From: Heliocidaris erythrogramma
Taxonomy: Eukaryota > Echinodermata > Echinoidea > Camarodonta > Echinometridae
DNA length: 64,000 nt
Direction: 5' to 3'
Assembly: GCA_025617745.1 (NCBI GenBank)
Contig: CM046873.1
Coordinates: 29,525,410 to 29,589,409 of the forward strand
This document shows positions 12,201-26,535 of this stretch, piece by piece. The translations under genes and the position numbers were made by a program. Numbering within the stretch: position 1 is the stretch's first letter; the number at the start of each line of letters is the position of its first letter. The notes beneath the pieces are model-generated. The model was not told the origin of the DNA, did not search any database, and worked only from the letters and a program-made list of their open reading frames with translations.

Positions 12201-15200
12201 TACCAGCTAATATGCCGAGCGCGGTATTTGCAGATGACGTGGGATGCGGTGCTGCCGCCAAATGGGGCATTTTAGGTTTGATAGATGGCGCCCGAGTGCG
12301 GGTGATGATTGGATAATGAGGGCTGCAAATGGTCAAATAGGCGTCCATTAATCTATGCCAAGATTAATTAAAGAACGCACTGCCTAAAAAGCTTTCTATA
12401 TATTTGCTTGACATCTTGTTAATGTCATGGAATCAAAAGGATGTGTATAGATATTGTTTTATGTAATGCAGGCATTACAAGAATTAAATATTGTCATTAA
12501 GAATTATGAATCTGAGAGGACGGAAATTCGTCATATGAAATACACATAGATTCAGTGGAATTCATTGAAATTTACCACTCTACACATAATATCCCATTAG
12601 CCTATTTTTTTCTGTGGTTTTGCACAAGAAATTATTCCCAAATTAACAATTATTGGTACGGTTTCTTCCTCGGTTTGGCGTAAGAAATCGTTTCCCGAAT
12701 TAACAATCAATGGTACTTGGCCAATTAAGGGTGAATTAGCTGACCCTCACTTAAAAGTAGGCCTTTTTAATGAAAATTATTGACTGTTTTATTGTTAAAG
12801 GGCATTCAGTTGGAAAAGCGATATACTGATGGAGGTATATACATGTAATTAATGACCATTTTGCAATTTCCAAATTTATAAATTATTGTAAATTGTGCAC
12901 TTACTGCTACAGAAAGAAGTCCCTCACAACATGATCAAAATTTCCAGTTAAATTATGCGCTAATTACATACTCTACAAACAGTTCTAGAATATCTAGTCA
13001 GAAATCTCCATTTTGTTATTCTTCATCATTTCCTCGTAAATTGTCAACTTTCTTGAATTTTTCATCATCAGTTTAGGTCATTTTCATATATTCCATGTAA
13101 AATGCACCACAAATATATTTTGCAAAGATTTGCACTTGCACTGAATAGTATCTGATGACATACCGGGTATTCCAATAAGATAGCAACATTTACATTTAAT
13201 TTTATTCATTTGTATGATTTGTTTACATTTTCAGTAACTATGTTTTTGCACGTTTGTATATTATGCAAGTTAATTAAATTTGATATTGATTTTTGTACTT
13301 GATACAAAGGGGACCAATCACAAAATAATTATTAGACATAAAATCATCCCATACAAAAAAATAAAACATTTTAAATGCTAAATGATTAAACAGCATAAAG
13401 CGAAAATAGTGTTAAATTTGGAAGTGACACATATTTCCAAAATACCAAAATTGCACTTTGAAAGGCAGAAGCAGCTTGTCATATAAAGACATTTTCATTG
13501 TCAATACACTCACATTGAATTCAGCATGTATGCTATGCAGAGTAATAAACTCTTTAAGTTCACTTCATCGCAGGCCTTCAAATAAAATCATACTTTTCCT
13601 TTTACTCTTGCATCAATCATTTGAATGCCTTACGTACTTGTAGGGATGATTTTTTTTCTTTCGATTTCTCTGAATATGCATTATAAAAATCCAAATTATT
13701 TCATTATTTTTGGTGATTGGTGCCATTTGATATATTATTGCTGAATTATTATTTATCAGTTGACAGTTTCTTTATAATTTTATTATGATTTTAATATGAT
13801 TTCTCTCACGTTATTGATGTATACATGTATGTATTTGTCACTTCCTTTTGGTTTTGCTAGCAGATATTGCATGTGCTTGGTTTTAGTCACGAATGTTATG
13901 TTCTTTGTAACATTTAAAAAAAATTGTTTGCACTTGACATTCTCACCCGAATGTCTCCATACAAAGTGGTATAAACCACCCAGGACATGAGGAATGAGGT
14001 TTGGAGTGTTGCACATTTGAGTTTCCATATCACTGTTTTATTAGCTTATTGTGCCTTTACCCATTTTTATTCATTTTTATTTCATTTTTGTTTCAGTTTT
14101 GTTTTGTTTGATAGTTGTAGCACGTTTTGCCTGATGCTTTAGTTAATATTAGTATTGTTTGGTGGCATGTGGTATCTGGTGTTTATTATTTTTTTTTTTA
14201 TTGTTTTATTTCTTGTTTCACTTTCAATACAACAAAGCACTGTACTTCATTGTCTTAGATTATGTCTCAGGATTTAATAAAATCAAAGAATGAGTACTGA
14301 TACATTCCATGTTCCTTCAAAAAAGAAAAAAAGATTTAAAGTCAAGCAAAATTGGTTGAAATTGGTGTTATCTCTTTTCATCTGCTTCATAATTTTGTAA
14401 TACTGATATAATTTTCCAAATTTTATGTATGAAAAGAAGGAAGTGCCTGTTAAAAATTGAATATCTTCAGCATGAAATTGAATACAGAGAAATGATGATC
14501 GTGAAATTTCTATTTTTAATATGATTTAGTATCTTCTTTTACCTTTAGAACCCAATTATAATTATAAGCATTTACTGTTTTGTGGGCTTGGTATGGGAAA
14601 TGATACATTACAATAATATGACACTTCCCCTTTTGAAAAGCCATTTTTTCATCTAAAACTGCACTGTTAAAAAGAGACATGTTAATTTGGAGAATTGCAT
14701 GGAATTCATCATTTTAATAATCCATATGGGATGCTGATGTGTTGATACAGAATGCAAAAAATGAATAAATAATGAGCTCGAGGAGACAAGCATTCACACC
14801 CAGTCCCAACAAAGGGTCAGAGCAATATATTTAATGCACTTAATTCTGATTAAGTGCATATCTACAATTCTTCTGAGTGATAAAAATATACATAATTGAT
14901 GAGCAGAAAGATATGTCCTAATTCCTCAGATGATCTGTTAAGAGGCACAGCAAATTGATAGGCTCTGTATTTGACAAGAAATTCACTTCATTATACTGCG
15001 CCTAATTTGTGCTACTTTTTAAAAATTAGAATATTTGTTTAAAATGTACCAATCACAAAAAATATTTTGCTCTGTCTTTTAGGGATTTTTTGTAGATATA
15101 CAATATTCAACATAAACCTCAAAATGTTGATTCTATAAAGAAATATTGCTAGTTGAAATACACTCCCAAATAAACAATACAGCGACTTGTGAGGAGACTA

Positions 15201-18200
15201 GTCGATGCAACCCTATGTGTTCGCATAGAATAAAGGCCCAAGCGAAACCGAACTCGGAGATGGTTCTTACATGGGGATTTTATGTGATCCTTTACATGTA
15301 CTTTCCTCCTTAACCGTTAGCCCATAGAATCCCAGGTAAAGCATTTTGAGGTTGGTTTTATACATTCTAGCTGTATACAAATTATTTTTTTAGGTTATTG
15401 GTACACTTAAAATTATTTTATTAATTTACAGGTACTTTTTGGGGATGTACATGTAAAGCAAACATTTATGCATGCTACATTTCCCTGGAATTGCAGATTT
15501 AGGTTTTAACCCTTTCATGACACAAATTATTTAAGGGCTAAATTGATCACATTTTATTCTTCAAATTGGCAACAGTAATATTTTTCTTTTAGTGCTACAT
15601 GGTATCAATAAGTTGTAAAGTCTTTGAAAACAATATGCATGCTTAGAAATAAGTCAAAAAGTTGAAAAAATTGCCAATTTAGATGAAAAACATCGATTTT
15701 GAACCTTTCAATGTGTTGCCAATTTAAGGATTGTTAAAATTTAAGAATGAAACAGTTATAATCTCATATAGTAACCAATATCTCAGCCAGAATAGTGAAA
15801 ATTGATCGCTCGTTTTGTATAGGCCTGCATGTATATCCGTACATAATATAACATTTTTGAATACTGTTTAATTGGAACCATAAGCTTGTGTAGCATTATA
15901 ATACTGTCAATTTAATAATACTCTCAAATTGAGTGCGGGGGGGGGGGGGGAATGTTTTGCGATATAAATAATAAAGGAATTTAAACATTTTTACATAGTC
16001 AAATATTTGGGTTGTTCATTAATGTGTCCGAGATTCTGAGAAATAAAAAAAATCTGAGGAATAATCAACGTTAAACATATTACATATGTAATAATAGAAA
16101 CAAATTTCAAGTGTCTTGTCAGTGATTTTTTACCGACTAAATTGCTCTCAGCCAATCAGGTGCAAGGATTTCAGTAGCTTATAACAGTTATTGCAACTTG
16201 TCATTGATGACAAGTTTGATGAAACCGGGCCCAGATTCCTTTTTTTTCCTATAATCTCAATGTGCAAGACTCCAAATGTGCTGTCCTCATTGCCTCCCGT
16301 TTCACACAGGTGTCGAGTCATATTCAAGTGTTAGCAAGGAGAAAAGCCAGGGAACTCCAAGCACTATGTAAGGTATGCTATCAAGACCAGAAAGCATGTT
16401 CCCATTGCCACGATATTCTGCTTGCACAGCCCTCAACAGTTGTGCGTTCACCCTCTCCTGGTCAATGATGTGAACATGAAAAGCATCAGAAAGTTGTTAA
16501 CTCTGTAAACTGTTTTACAGAGTTAATGCCCTTCTGGCTCCGAGCAGATAGTATGCTAGGTGAAAACGTTAATCGACAGCGTATCAAAGGCAGAAGGACC
16601 AAAGTACTGTTTTAATGACAAGAAGAAACTTGTTCGGATGCTGTCTTGTAATACATGGATAGTTCTGCAGTTGTTAAAGAACCCAATAAAAATTACAATT
16701 GAGACAAGAAAAATATCGGTATCTTGTACTCAACCAGTGATATGCCACATTTATTGTGTTTCATGGTCAACTTTTGGATTAAAATTGCTGAAATCTGGAA
16801 GAGGGGATTGTACAACACTGTTGAGTGCTGTGCGATGTGAGAATGTCGCCCAGTGGGTGCGCCAAAGGATCCCCAGGTTGTGCTGGAGACAGAGATGTGC
16901 ATTATGGAATGGAAATGGTCCTTGTGATAACGGGCCATAACCTAATGCTTTGTTCATGATTAATTTTTCATTTTCAAAATAGAGAAACTTTTTAAAGAGA
17001 AAAAAACCCTCTTATGAAGGATCTTTATAATGTTGCATTCTTGAAATTTGATTTGTTCACTTTGGCAGATTTTAGTGGCAAGTGAATAAAGGATGCTTTT
17101 AAACAAGGGCAAAAATATTCACATTCAGTATCAGAGTTGATTATTCAAGTGAACGTATCACACGTATCATACCTGGTGCTCTGTATACAATAGAGATGCA
17201 TCAACACGATGACAAAAACATGCAGAAAGCGAAGGAATGGTTCTGTTCCCACATGCACGTCCCGACTTTGGCACAATGTTAATGGGTGAATCCTCACGTC
17301 GCTCGCAATTTTGTATTTTCTTTCCTTTTCTTCTTTGTTGTGAGTTAGGTCTCGAGTCATATTCAAGTTCTTGCCAAGAGAACTGCTCGGGAAATCACGA
17401 AGCAGTTCAAGGTAGGTGACCAGGTAGGAACACAACCATTCTTATGATTAGGTGGTGGGCATACTGTAAGTCTAAGTAACGTTTTATTCAACGTTTTGAC
17501 ATGATTCTTTCATGTCAAGATAAAAGTTGAGTTCTGGTCAAGCGAATACATTTTGAATGAAACTGTGTGGAAGTTAGTGTCTACATAAGAAATGGTGTAT
17601 ATTTTGAGGTTTTGGAATCTCTATGAGAAGCACATGGACTGCACACAGAAATGGGTATATGGGACTGCACATACATATGTAATGAATGTTTGGTATTGTT
17701 GCTTGTTATATTTTGAATATATGAGGGCATTTTAAACAGCGATCTTTGTCAGGGACATTTCTACTATGATGTTCTTCCAAACTGACATAAAAAGAATGAG
17801 AAAGCTCACAAATTGTTTTTCACCTTTACCAGAACTCAACCTTCTCGCTAATGGTAATATTGAGTTCTTCAGTTTATTTATGTAATAATTTTATTTTTAT
17901 TTTAATATTCATTTATTTATTAATTCATTTATTTATATTGTAATTTATTTTGTCAGATTTTAATTTTTTTTAATTTTTTGTTTTTCCATTTATTTATTAT
18001 TTATTTATTTAAAAAAAATTGGGGGGGGGGGGGTCTTTTTTTGGCAGAGGATGGGGGCAGTTGAAGATGAGAAAGGGAGGTGAAGGGGATAAAAATGAAA
18101 GATGAAAGAAGGCACTTGATTGATTGATCCTCTGTTACACAATCCTGTCATTCCTCTGCTATGTAAAGGAAATATCTGGCATGGGCAAATTCAGAGATAC

Positions 18201-21200
18201 GTCATCTCAAGTTGCATAAACCATGTCACACAGGTATCATCAGTGGATCATATCATTTGTGTGATGACCTGGCCAGAAAGTTCTTGTGCCATGTGTATGA
18301 CGATTCAGTATGAGAAACCCCAGAAGCAGATATTTATGTCCCAATGTTAACTTATGTATTAAATGTACTATGGTTCATTGCCTTCCCTGACAGCAAGCTA
18401 AACATCCTCTTTTTCTTGGGGGGGGGGGGGGGGAGGAAAATATTTTAACTTAAAAAAACGATGATTCAGTTTGAGATGACCGTAATCAGATATTTATGTC
18501 CCAACGATTCATTGCCTTCCTGAACATCAAGTTCTCCCCCCCCCCCAAAAAAAAAAAAAAAAAAAAAAAGAAGAGAAGATGCAGTTTTTAAAATACTTTG
18601 ATATGTACTTTCAAGCATGTAAAGGTAGACTTATTAACAATTCAAAAACTTTTATTGGTATATTTTCTCAGAAACACTTTTTCTCCCAGGAATATGTATT
18701 GATTTGTTTACAAAAGAAAAAGTATAGAATGTATTCTGGATAATTCAAATAGAGAACTATACCTTCGTTCATATGTGTACAATATATTAATTTTTGTTAA
18801 ACTCAGAAATTCTGTTTGCATATCGTCATGCCAAATGCATCTAGAAATATTTGTATATATACATGTACCAATGGATTTTTACCAATTTGATAATTCTCTG
18901 CAACACAATCTTCTGTTAAGTTTCTGCATAAACCTCAATCATGATTGGCTCGTAGCTTTCCTCTTGAAAGCCCATCAGAATTCGCCTTTTACAAGGTTCT
19001 GTAAAACCTTTGATCCTAATCAGCCATTGCTGGAAAATTTTCCTCACATTATCGAATAAGAATCCAACTTTTTTGATTAACTGCAGAAGTTTGAATAGTG
19101 ACGAGCCATTGTTAGGAAACGCTTAGTCAAAGGCTGTCTTTTATAAATTATTGCATATATTATAACTCTTGTACCTGATTTGCCAATGTTAGAGAGTAAT
19201 TGTCATCCTAGCCAATCAGGATCTACCTTCTATATTAAAGTTACTTTAGAAAACTCTTGAACCTGATTGGCTAAAGATAGCTCCCTTACTTTAGCCAATC
19301 ATGTTCCACTTCTTAATATCTGCCTGGCCAATGATGGAAATTTTCCTTACATAAGCCATTAAAAATATGCCTTGTACAAGTAGCTGCAGAGCCCTTTTTC
19401 CCAAACCTGGGTAGTGTGTATAAATAGCTGTTTTATATTGTAGATCATAAGGCATGTCATTGGTACATGTACATATAAGAAATGGAATATAGTTTTGATA
19501 CATTCGGAAAATCTATACACCGCTTAGTCGGTTAAGATACGCAGTTGACAGGCCTAACTGAAGTTGGTTTGGACACTGTTTAACTGGCCTGATTGAAGTT
19601 GGTAAAGATGTACACTTAACAGGCCTGGCCTATAAGTCAATCTCTTCATATTTTTATTCATTTTTTTTTCCTGTTTGGTTCCCTTCCTCCATTGCAGCAA
19701 GACCAAGCAACAAAAGACAAAGCCTTACAGAGCATGGCAGCGATGTCATCAGCGCAGATCGTCTCGGCTACTGCCCTCCAGAACAAAGCTGCCGCCATGG
19801 GCCTTGGAGGTTTAGGGTTACCAGGGGCAGCCCCTCTCAGACCGCCCTATCCAGGAACACCGGTATGTATTTGAGCCACGCCCTTGTATCTCTCATCCTT
19901 GGTATTCCTTATCCTTTCATAGGAAGATGGTGCACATAGTGCGTCCTACATGTATGGGGATGGGTTCTATTTCATATGATTACTTGGGACGGGAAATTAC
20001 CAGGGTACCCTTTCTAAGACCGCCCTATCCAGGAACACCGGTATGTCTATCCCCTTGTATCTTTCATCCTTTCATCAGGACATGATGTGCTTAATGGCCC
20101 TATGGTTGGGTTGGGGGGGGGGGGTGGGGGGGGGGGGGGGGGTAGTTCTTCATGACATTTCAGTCTTATTGGATGGCTTATTGTTACTTGGGATAACTAC
20201 TCTCACGAGCACTGCTATGTATTTGAACCCGAGGCCACGCCCTTCATCTTCCATGCTTGGTATCTCTTAACCTTTCATAGAGAGATGGTGCAAATTCTAT
20301 GTCCTTTGGGGAGGGGATTCTCTTTTTCATTTCACAGGATGACTTTGGTATTCCTCGATATAACCTCTCCTAGACCGCCCGACCCAATTGCAATTGTGTA
20401 TACTTACAGCCACACCTTGTGTCTTTCATACTTACTAAGGAGATGATGCACGTAGTGGGTCCTATGGGGGAGGGGTTCTCCTTTATATTCTAGTATCATA
20501 GAATGCCATTAGGGTACCTCTTTCAGACTCCCAACCTGGAAAACTGGTATCTTTTATGTTTGAGCCCCCCCCCCCCCCCCCTCTCATGTTGAGTGATGCA
20601 GATAAACATTGAAGTAACTCACTTTTTACTTCTCCAAGTAAAGCTGTGAGCTAAATTTTGTGTTAGCATTTCATAGTGATAACCATATTCCTTCTTTTAA
20701 TTCTTGAGGCTTTAGACTATCTATCCTGTGACGTCAATCGTGGTTGAATTTATTATATATATTTTTTTTGGGGGGGGGGGGGTTGGATGGGATGCGGTGT
20801 TGCAGGATACAGTACCGTAACGCTTTGGTGACAGTGCTCCACGTTCTGTGATTTGGCTCAATTACATTTTGATTCAGAGCCCTAAAAATTGTGGATGAGC
20901 AGAAAGAGATAAAGATATCTGCACACACTGTGTCCATTTTTGTAGCATGACCATATTGGGTTTGATATCAGGAATTTCAAAAAGGAGAATAGGCTGTAAA
21001 ATGCTTAAATTGGCAACACATTTGAAAGGTTCAACATCATTTTTAAAATCAAAATTGGCCATTTTTTCAACTTTCTAACAAAGGTTTTATTAGAACCATA
21101 TAGCATTAAAAGAAAAGTATTATTGTTGCCAATTCGAAGAACAATAGGTGATCAATTTAGACCTTGAATAATTCCTCTCGGTGAAAGGGATAAGGCAGGC

Positions 21201-24200
21201 ATGAAAGCATATCATCCTTGTGTTTATTTTTGTATATATATTTTTCTTTAAAGAGCTAAACTTGATGAAATGAATATAATCTACTGAGAGATGCTTTCCC
21301 TTTGGATTACATTCTCATGAATGTTTCATCGTCTTTCAAGATCGATGTCGTTTCGGTTAAACCAGGGGATTTCTTTTCCTTCTCTATTCTCTTGTCTTGC
21401 TCTAGATAAAGCAAATCGTCTGCATCAATTAAAATCCCTTTGCTCTCCTCTTCTCCTCCTGTCTGACTTCTGTCTATGTCTTCGTCATCAACAACCGTTT
21501 TTTCCCCTCATATTGTCCCCTTTTGAGGCGATATTAGATTTGGTGGAATTCCTTGGCGATTTTTGTGTCCGGCCTTGATGAAATATTAGTGCGATGAGGT
21601 GCTGAAACATGAAGAGGATAGTGTTGCCTGCATCTCAAATACTAAAACCACATTGTTATTTTTTATTAAAAAAAAACACCTTAGTAGTTCAGTGTCCCCT
21701 TCTAGTAAAAATTCTTGCATGCAGAATGCTATGAATTATGCTATGAATTACATATATTATATGAGCAGAAAGAGCAAAAATATAATTCTTTTTAGTCCAT
21801 TTCTGTTCAAATTCATCGTGATGTTGATGAAAAAGAGCAATATAACTGAATATAAGCATTAGAGTCTCTCAATTGGCAACGCAGAATGGATTTTATAATT
21901 ACTATTTTTATGTATAAATTGGAAATATTTGTTGTATTTAGTCAGTGATTTCCATTCACTTTGCTCGGTTTAAATACATTTAGATACATACAAGAGGGAA
22001 AGGAGAGAACTAATGTTGCCAATTTGAGGAGCCAGAGCTGATTCATGTAGGCTTTTAGAAAATTCTAAACTGCTGGTGAAGAGTAGGAACCTGAGATGAA
22101 TCCTATGGGAAATGCAGTTTGAATAAACGTGAAACTCCTTTCAGCGTATTAACGCCATGGTTTGCTTTGAATTTGAATTGAAAAATACAGAATATGTATC
22201 CAGCTCGGTGTTGTAATCAAAGATCTGTATTTACATCTGGGCCTTGTTTCATAGAACTTATCAATAACTGCTCCATTTCTATGACAAATTTGCTCTCAGC
22301 CAATCAGATGCAAGTATTTCAGTAGCTTGTAACTTGTTATTGATAACAAGTTTTATGAAATGGGGTCCTGGGCCCTGTCTTTCTTACACTTGCAATTAAT
22401 TTCAAATTGATTTGATATTGAACGGTAGGTTTAGTTTTTCAGGGTTACACCGTGTAATCTATCAAGGAATAAGAGCCCTGAAACGGGCCGGTGAGCTCCG
22501 CTAAGAGCTCTGTGGTTCTCAACGTTTCGATAAGGATGCTCTGATCGTCATCAGGAGAATGACTAGAATGACTGATTTGATATTGATATCAAAGGCAACT
22601 CTGCCTATAAGAGATAAGAGACTGTAAATTTGCGATTTGATTGGAGGAATTGCGACTTGCAACTCTTTATAAGACGGCCCTGGCATGCTAAATTCTCTTT
22701 TTGCATTATGTTCATGCCTGCTCTTAACTTAACCCGAAGGTTTGTTGAAAAAAAAAAACCAACCCAATATTCCAACGCCTTTTTCTTTTCAGTATTTGAG
22801 GAGATGGGAGTTAGAGGGCCATAATCAGTTAGAAATAAAGGTACCGATTACTAATATTTTACCGTTTAATGTGCTTAGAATGAATCAGGTTTTGGATTGC
22901 ATTTATACATTGTTATTATTTTTGTAAGAGGAATGTAGCATGTCTCAAATTCTGTCCAAGAGGAATAGAGCATCGTGATTTAAAAAATCTATTAATTTCT
23001 GTTTCTTTTTCCTTCTGTCATGCATGAGATTAAAAATGAGTAAAAAAGTATGAGGAACAAGTGAGGAAAGTCGTATCAGGTTGATGGGGTCAATGTACTT
23101 TCAATTAGTGATGCCCACTGCTAATTTTCACATATTTGTCAGAAAGAGCATGACTTTGAATATCTCCTCCTGTGAGAATTACATCTCTAGAATTGTGCAC
23201 AGAGGTTGTTAATTTTTATCGACAAAAAAGGCCTTTATGAGAGAGAGAGAGAGAAAAATGTGCTCTTGCTTTCCTTGAAAATATATTCCAAAATCAGTTA
23301 GGACCAAACAAAATCGGATCTTGTGTTAATGGGGGCATCTCTTCCCCCCAATATATAACAGTATTTTTGTTTACGGGGATTGCTTTGTTCATGTCAGTTT
23401 TTGACATTGTCACAGGCAGACATATACATTTTTATTGAGAATGTAAGGGGGGGGGGGGCTCTGTTTAGTCTTTTGAGCAGGGCTACTCCACCCCCATTCC
23501 GTCTTCCCTGCATCATGACAAAGCTGGAATCAAAAGTACAAGTTTGGCAACTACATGTACACAGAGAAGCCGCAGAACATTGTACTTTGTTGTAACCTCT
23601 CTTTCTCGCAACATGCTGTATTTATCCCGAACCCCCTCTCCTTCCTGACATCACACATAAAAAGGAAAGACGACAATCATTTAAAGAAACTAATACTTCA
23701 TTTAACCTTCTGGATTCTAAACTCAGGCATTTCTTGTAGACTCTCCATGGGATATGTTCGGGGTTGGGGTGCTGCGGGGTGACGGGAGGAACGTGTTATG
23801 TTCTGACTGGAGGAGACAACAGGTGTAATGGGGGTCCCCCATGGCAGCTCTTCGGCTCGCTAGGATTAAGAGTCCAGACGAATAGCCAAAGGGGGCACCT
23901 CCTCGTACCCCTCGCAAACCACAGAGGGACGCGATGATGAGTCATCGCGGACAACATCGACTATCTCCTTCAAGGAAAATGTCTTCCCTCAGACCTTGAA
24001 AACTGCCGTCGGCTCTTTAACCCTCCAACTACCTCGCGTTGTCTTATCACTGCCAGGCATAGGCGGAATGAGCGTTTAGCAGCGTAGGGGTTAAGGGAGG
24101 GACGGAGATAGACTTGCGTGATATTTTAGACAACGACTTTGTCGCTTTTGGGGCAGCAGGTGGCAGGTACAGGTGTGAAAGAGACCCGAGAAATTGGAAA

Positions 24201-25104
24201 CAGATTTTTCATTCTAGGGTTGTTTTCTTCGCACATTCTGTCGATTCCTTGAATGTTGATGGACATGCATGGCCTTAAGATGAATGTCTGCCTCTATTAT
24301 TTAAAAAAAGAGAATGAAGAATATCTATTTCAATTAAAGGGAATAACCACAAATGGTCAAGTGCATCTTTCATACATGAATTTCAGAAATTGTTTATCTG
24401 GGGAAGAGAGACATGGATGGTATTACTTTTAGGTATATAACAATGAAAAAAAAAAAACAGGAGCTGAGAGCCATTTGGCTTCGGAAAGTGTGAAAAGAGG
24501 CTTGGCATAAACTAATGAAATACATGCACATCACAATTACTGGAAGAAAACCTCAATTTTGCAAGGGCATATCCAAAGCTCTCTTAAATAAAAGCAGAAG
24601 ATGATGTAGTATAATGTCTGTTTTAACAATATTAGTTGAAAAATAATAATTCCTGGAGTTATATTGAATCATTTAAAAAGGATACATTTTTCAGATATAT
24701 ACTTCTTGCCCATTTGTGTATATTCTCTTTAACTGAGAAAAGGAAACTTCTGGTGACAGAATTGCATGGATTCTGTGAAAATTTGTCTACTGTTGTCCGT
24801 GATGGAATGACTGTGCATAATTGTTTATCTTCCACTTTTGTTACAGCAATTATGGCAGCCTGGGCTCACACAAGCGGGACCATCACATGAGTAAGTATAT
24901 CTGGGACTGAAGAATTATATGAAACAATAATAGTATGTATAAATGTAGTATGCATGTTGATTTTTTCAAAACAAATTTTCGTATTTGAATCTCTTTTTTT
25001 TTTTTTTTGGGGGGGGGGGGTATTTTTGTCTTTATTGTCAGCACTTCTATCTCTATCCCTTTCTTGCTTCTTTCTCTTTCTGTCTATCTGTCTGTATGTC
25101 TGTC

Positions 25105-25142
<38 letters not shown>

Positions 25143-26503
25143 ACTCACTCTCTCTCTCACTCTCTCTCTCTCTCTCTCTCTCACTCACTCTCTCTCACTC
25201 ACTCACTCCCACTCTTTTTTTTCTCCTTTGTCTTTGTCTAGTCCTAATCCCTTCTCTAGACATTGTTTGTTTTCTAGGGATTTGCTACAACCCCCTCCCC
25301 TTCTCTGCTCTATTTCTTCCTCTCTCTTTTTCTCTGTCACTTCATCTACATTTTTGGCAATAGATATCTGCTTTTCTCTCACAACTGGGTCCCGTTTCAT
25401 AAAACTTGTTATCAATAACAATTGCAACAGATCTATGACAAATTCGCCCTCAGCCAATCAAATGCTAGGATTTCAGTAGCTTATAACAGTCATTTTGATT
25501 TGTTACTGATAACAAGTTTATGAAACAGGGTCCTGGTATGTGTCTCTTTATACTGTCTCTTGATCTCCGTCTCTCAATCCCTAAGTGAAAACAAAAAATA
25601 CATGCATAGAAGCAGTGAGCAATATAGATATGGAGAGCATTGCAAGAGCTCTTGAAAACCCAAAATATAGCTGGTAAAAGAAAATTTGCTTCTTGGAAAT
25701 CGTGCTGATACTCTAGCTAATCCAAGAAGAGTTCATGTGAACATGAAAAGCAATTGTTTACAATGGTATATTGTTTATTGTGGGTCAGACCTTGGTACTA
25801 ACAATAGCAAGATTTGGCATTAAAGGTACACGTTACAGCTGTCCTACTCAGCCGGCCCTGCTATTAAAGGGAAGGTTGAGTTATGAGGAAGTTGAAAACT
25901 AATTTGTGAGCTTTCTCATTCATTTTATGTCAGTTTGGAAGAACATCATAGTAGATGTGTCCCTGAAAAAGGATTGCTCTTCAAATGCCCTCATATTTGA
26001 AATATGACGAGAAATATCTGAAATGTTCAGGCCGAACAATCACAGTCCCATATACCCATTTCTATGTCCAGAGCATGTGCTTTTCAGCAAGATTGAGTCA
26101 ATTTCTTATTTTGATTATTGCCAAACATCACAGTATACAGCTATTCTTATTTAGACACGATGAACCTTTCCCAATTGCTTTGAGACAGTTTATTCACCAT
26201 GTATTTGCATGACCAGTACTCAACTTTCTCTTAAACATTCACGAACATCCATGTACTCACTTGTACGCACAACATAGTAGGCTGTACCTTTAAAGGGTAC
26301 CAACCACCAAAAGATATTTTGCTTTGTTGGTTCCGGGTTCCATGTCGCTATGCTCTACTCAAAATATGAGCTTCAAATGTTAATTCTATAAAGACTTATT
26401 GCAAGTTGAAATACACTTCAAATAAACATTACACAAATAATTTTTTCAGGTGATTGGTACACTTGAAAATTTTGTTATTATCCTTGAGATCTGACCAACC
26501 CTT

Positions 26504-26535
<32 letters not shown>

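Noticed and set aside
12104-12316. 70-codon + strand frame that looks like a signal peptide plus short peptide
   Set aside because: No family, and the same bases carry an equal antisense frame; the regulatory reading (X-box) is better supported.
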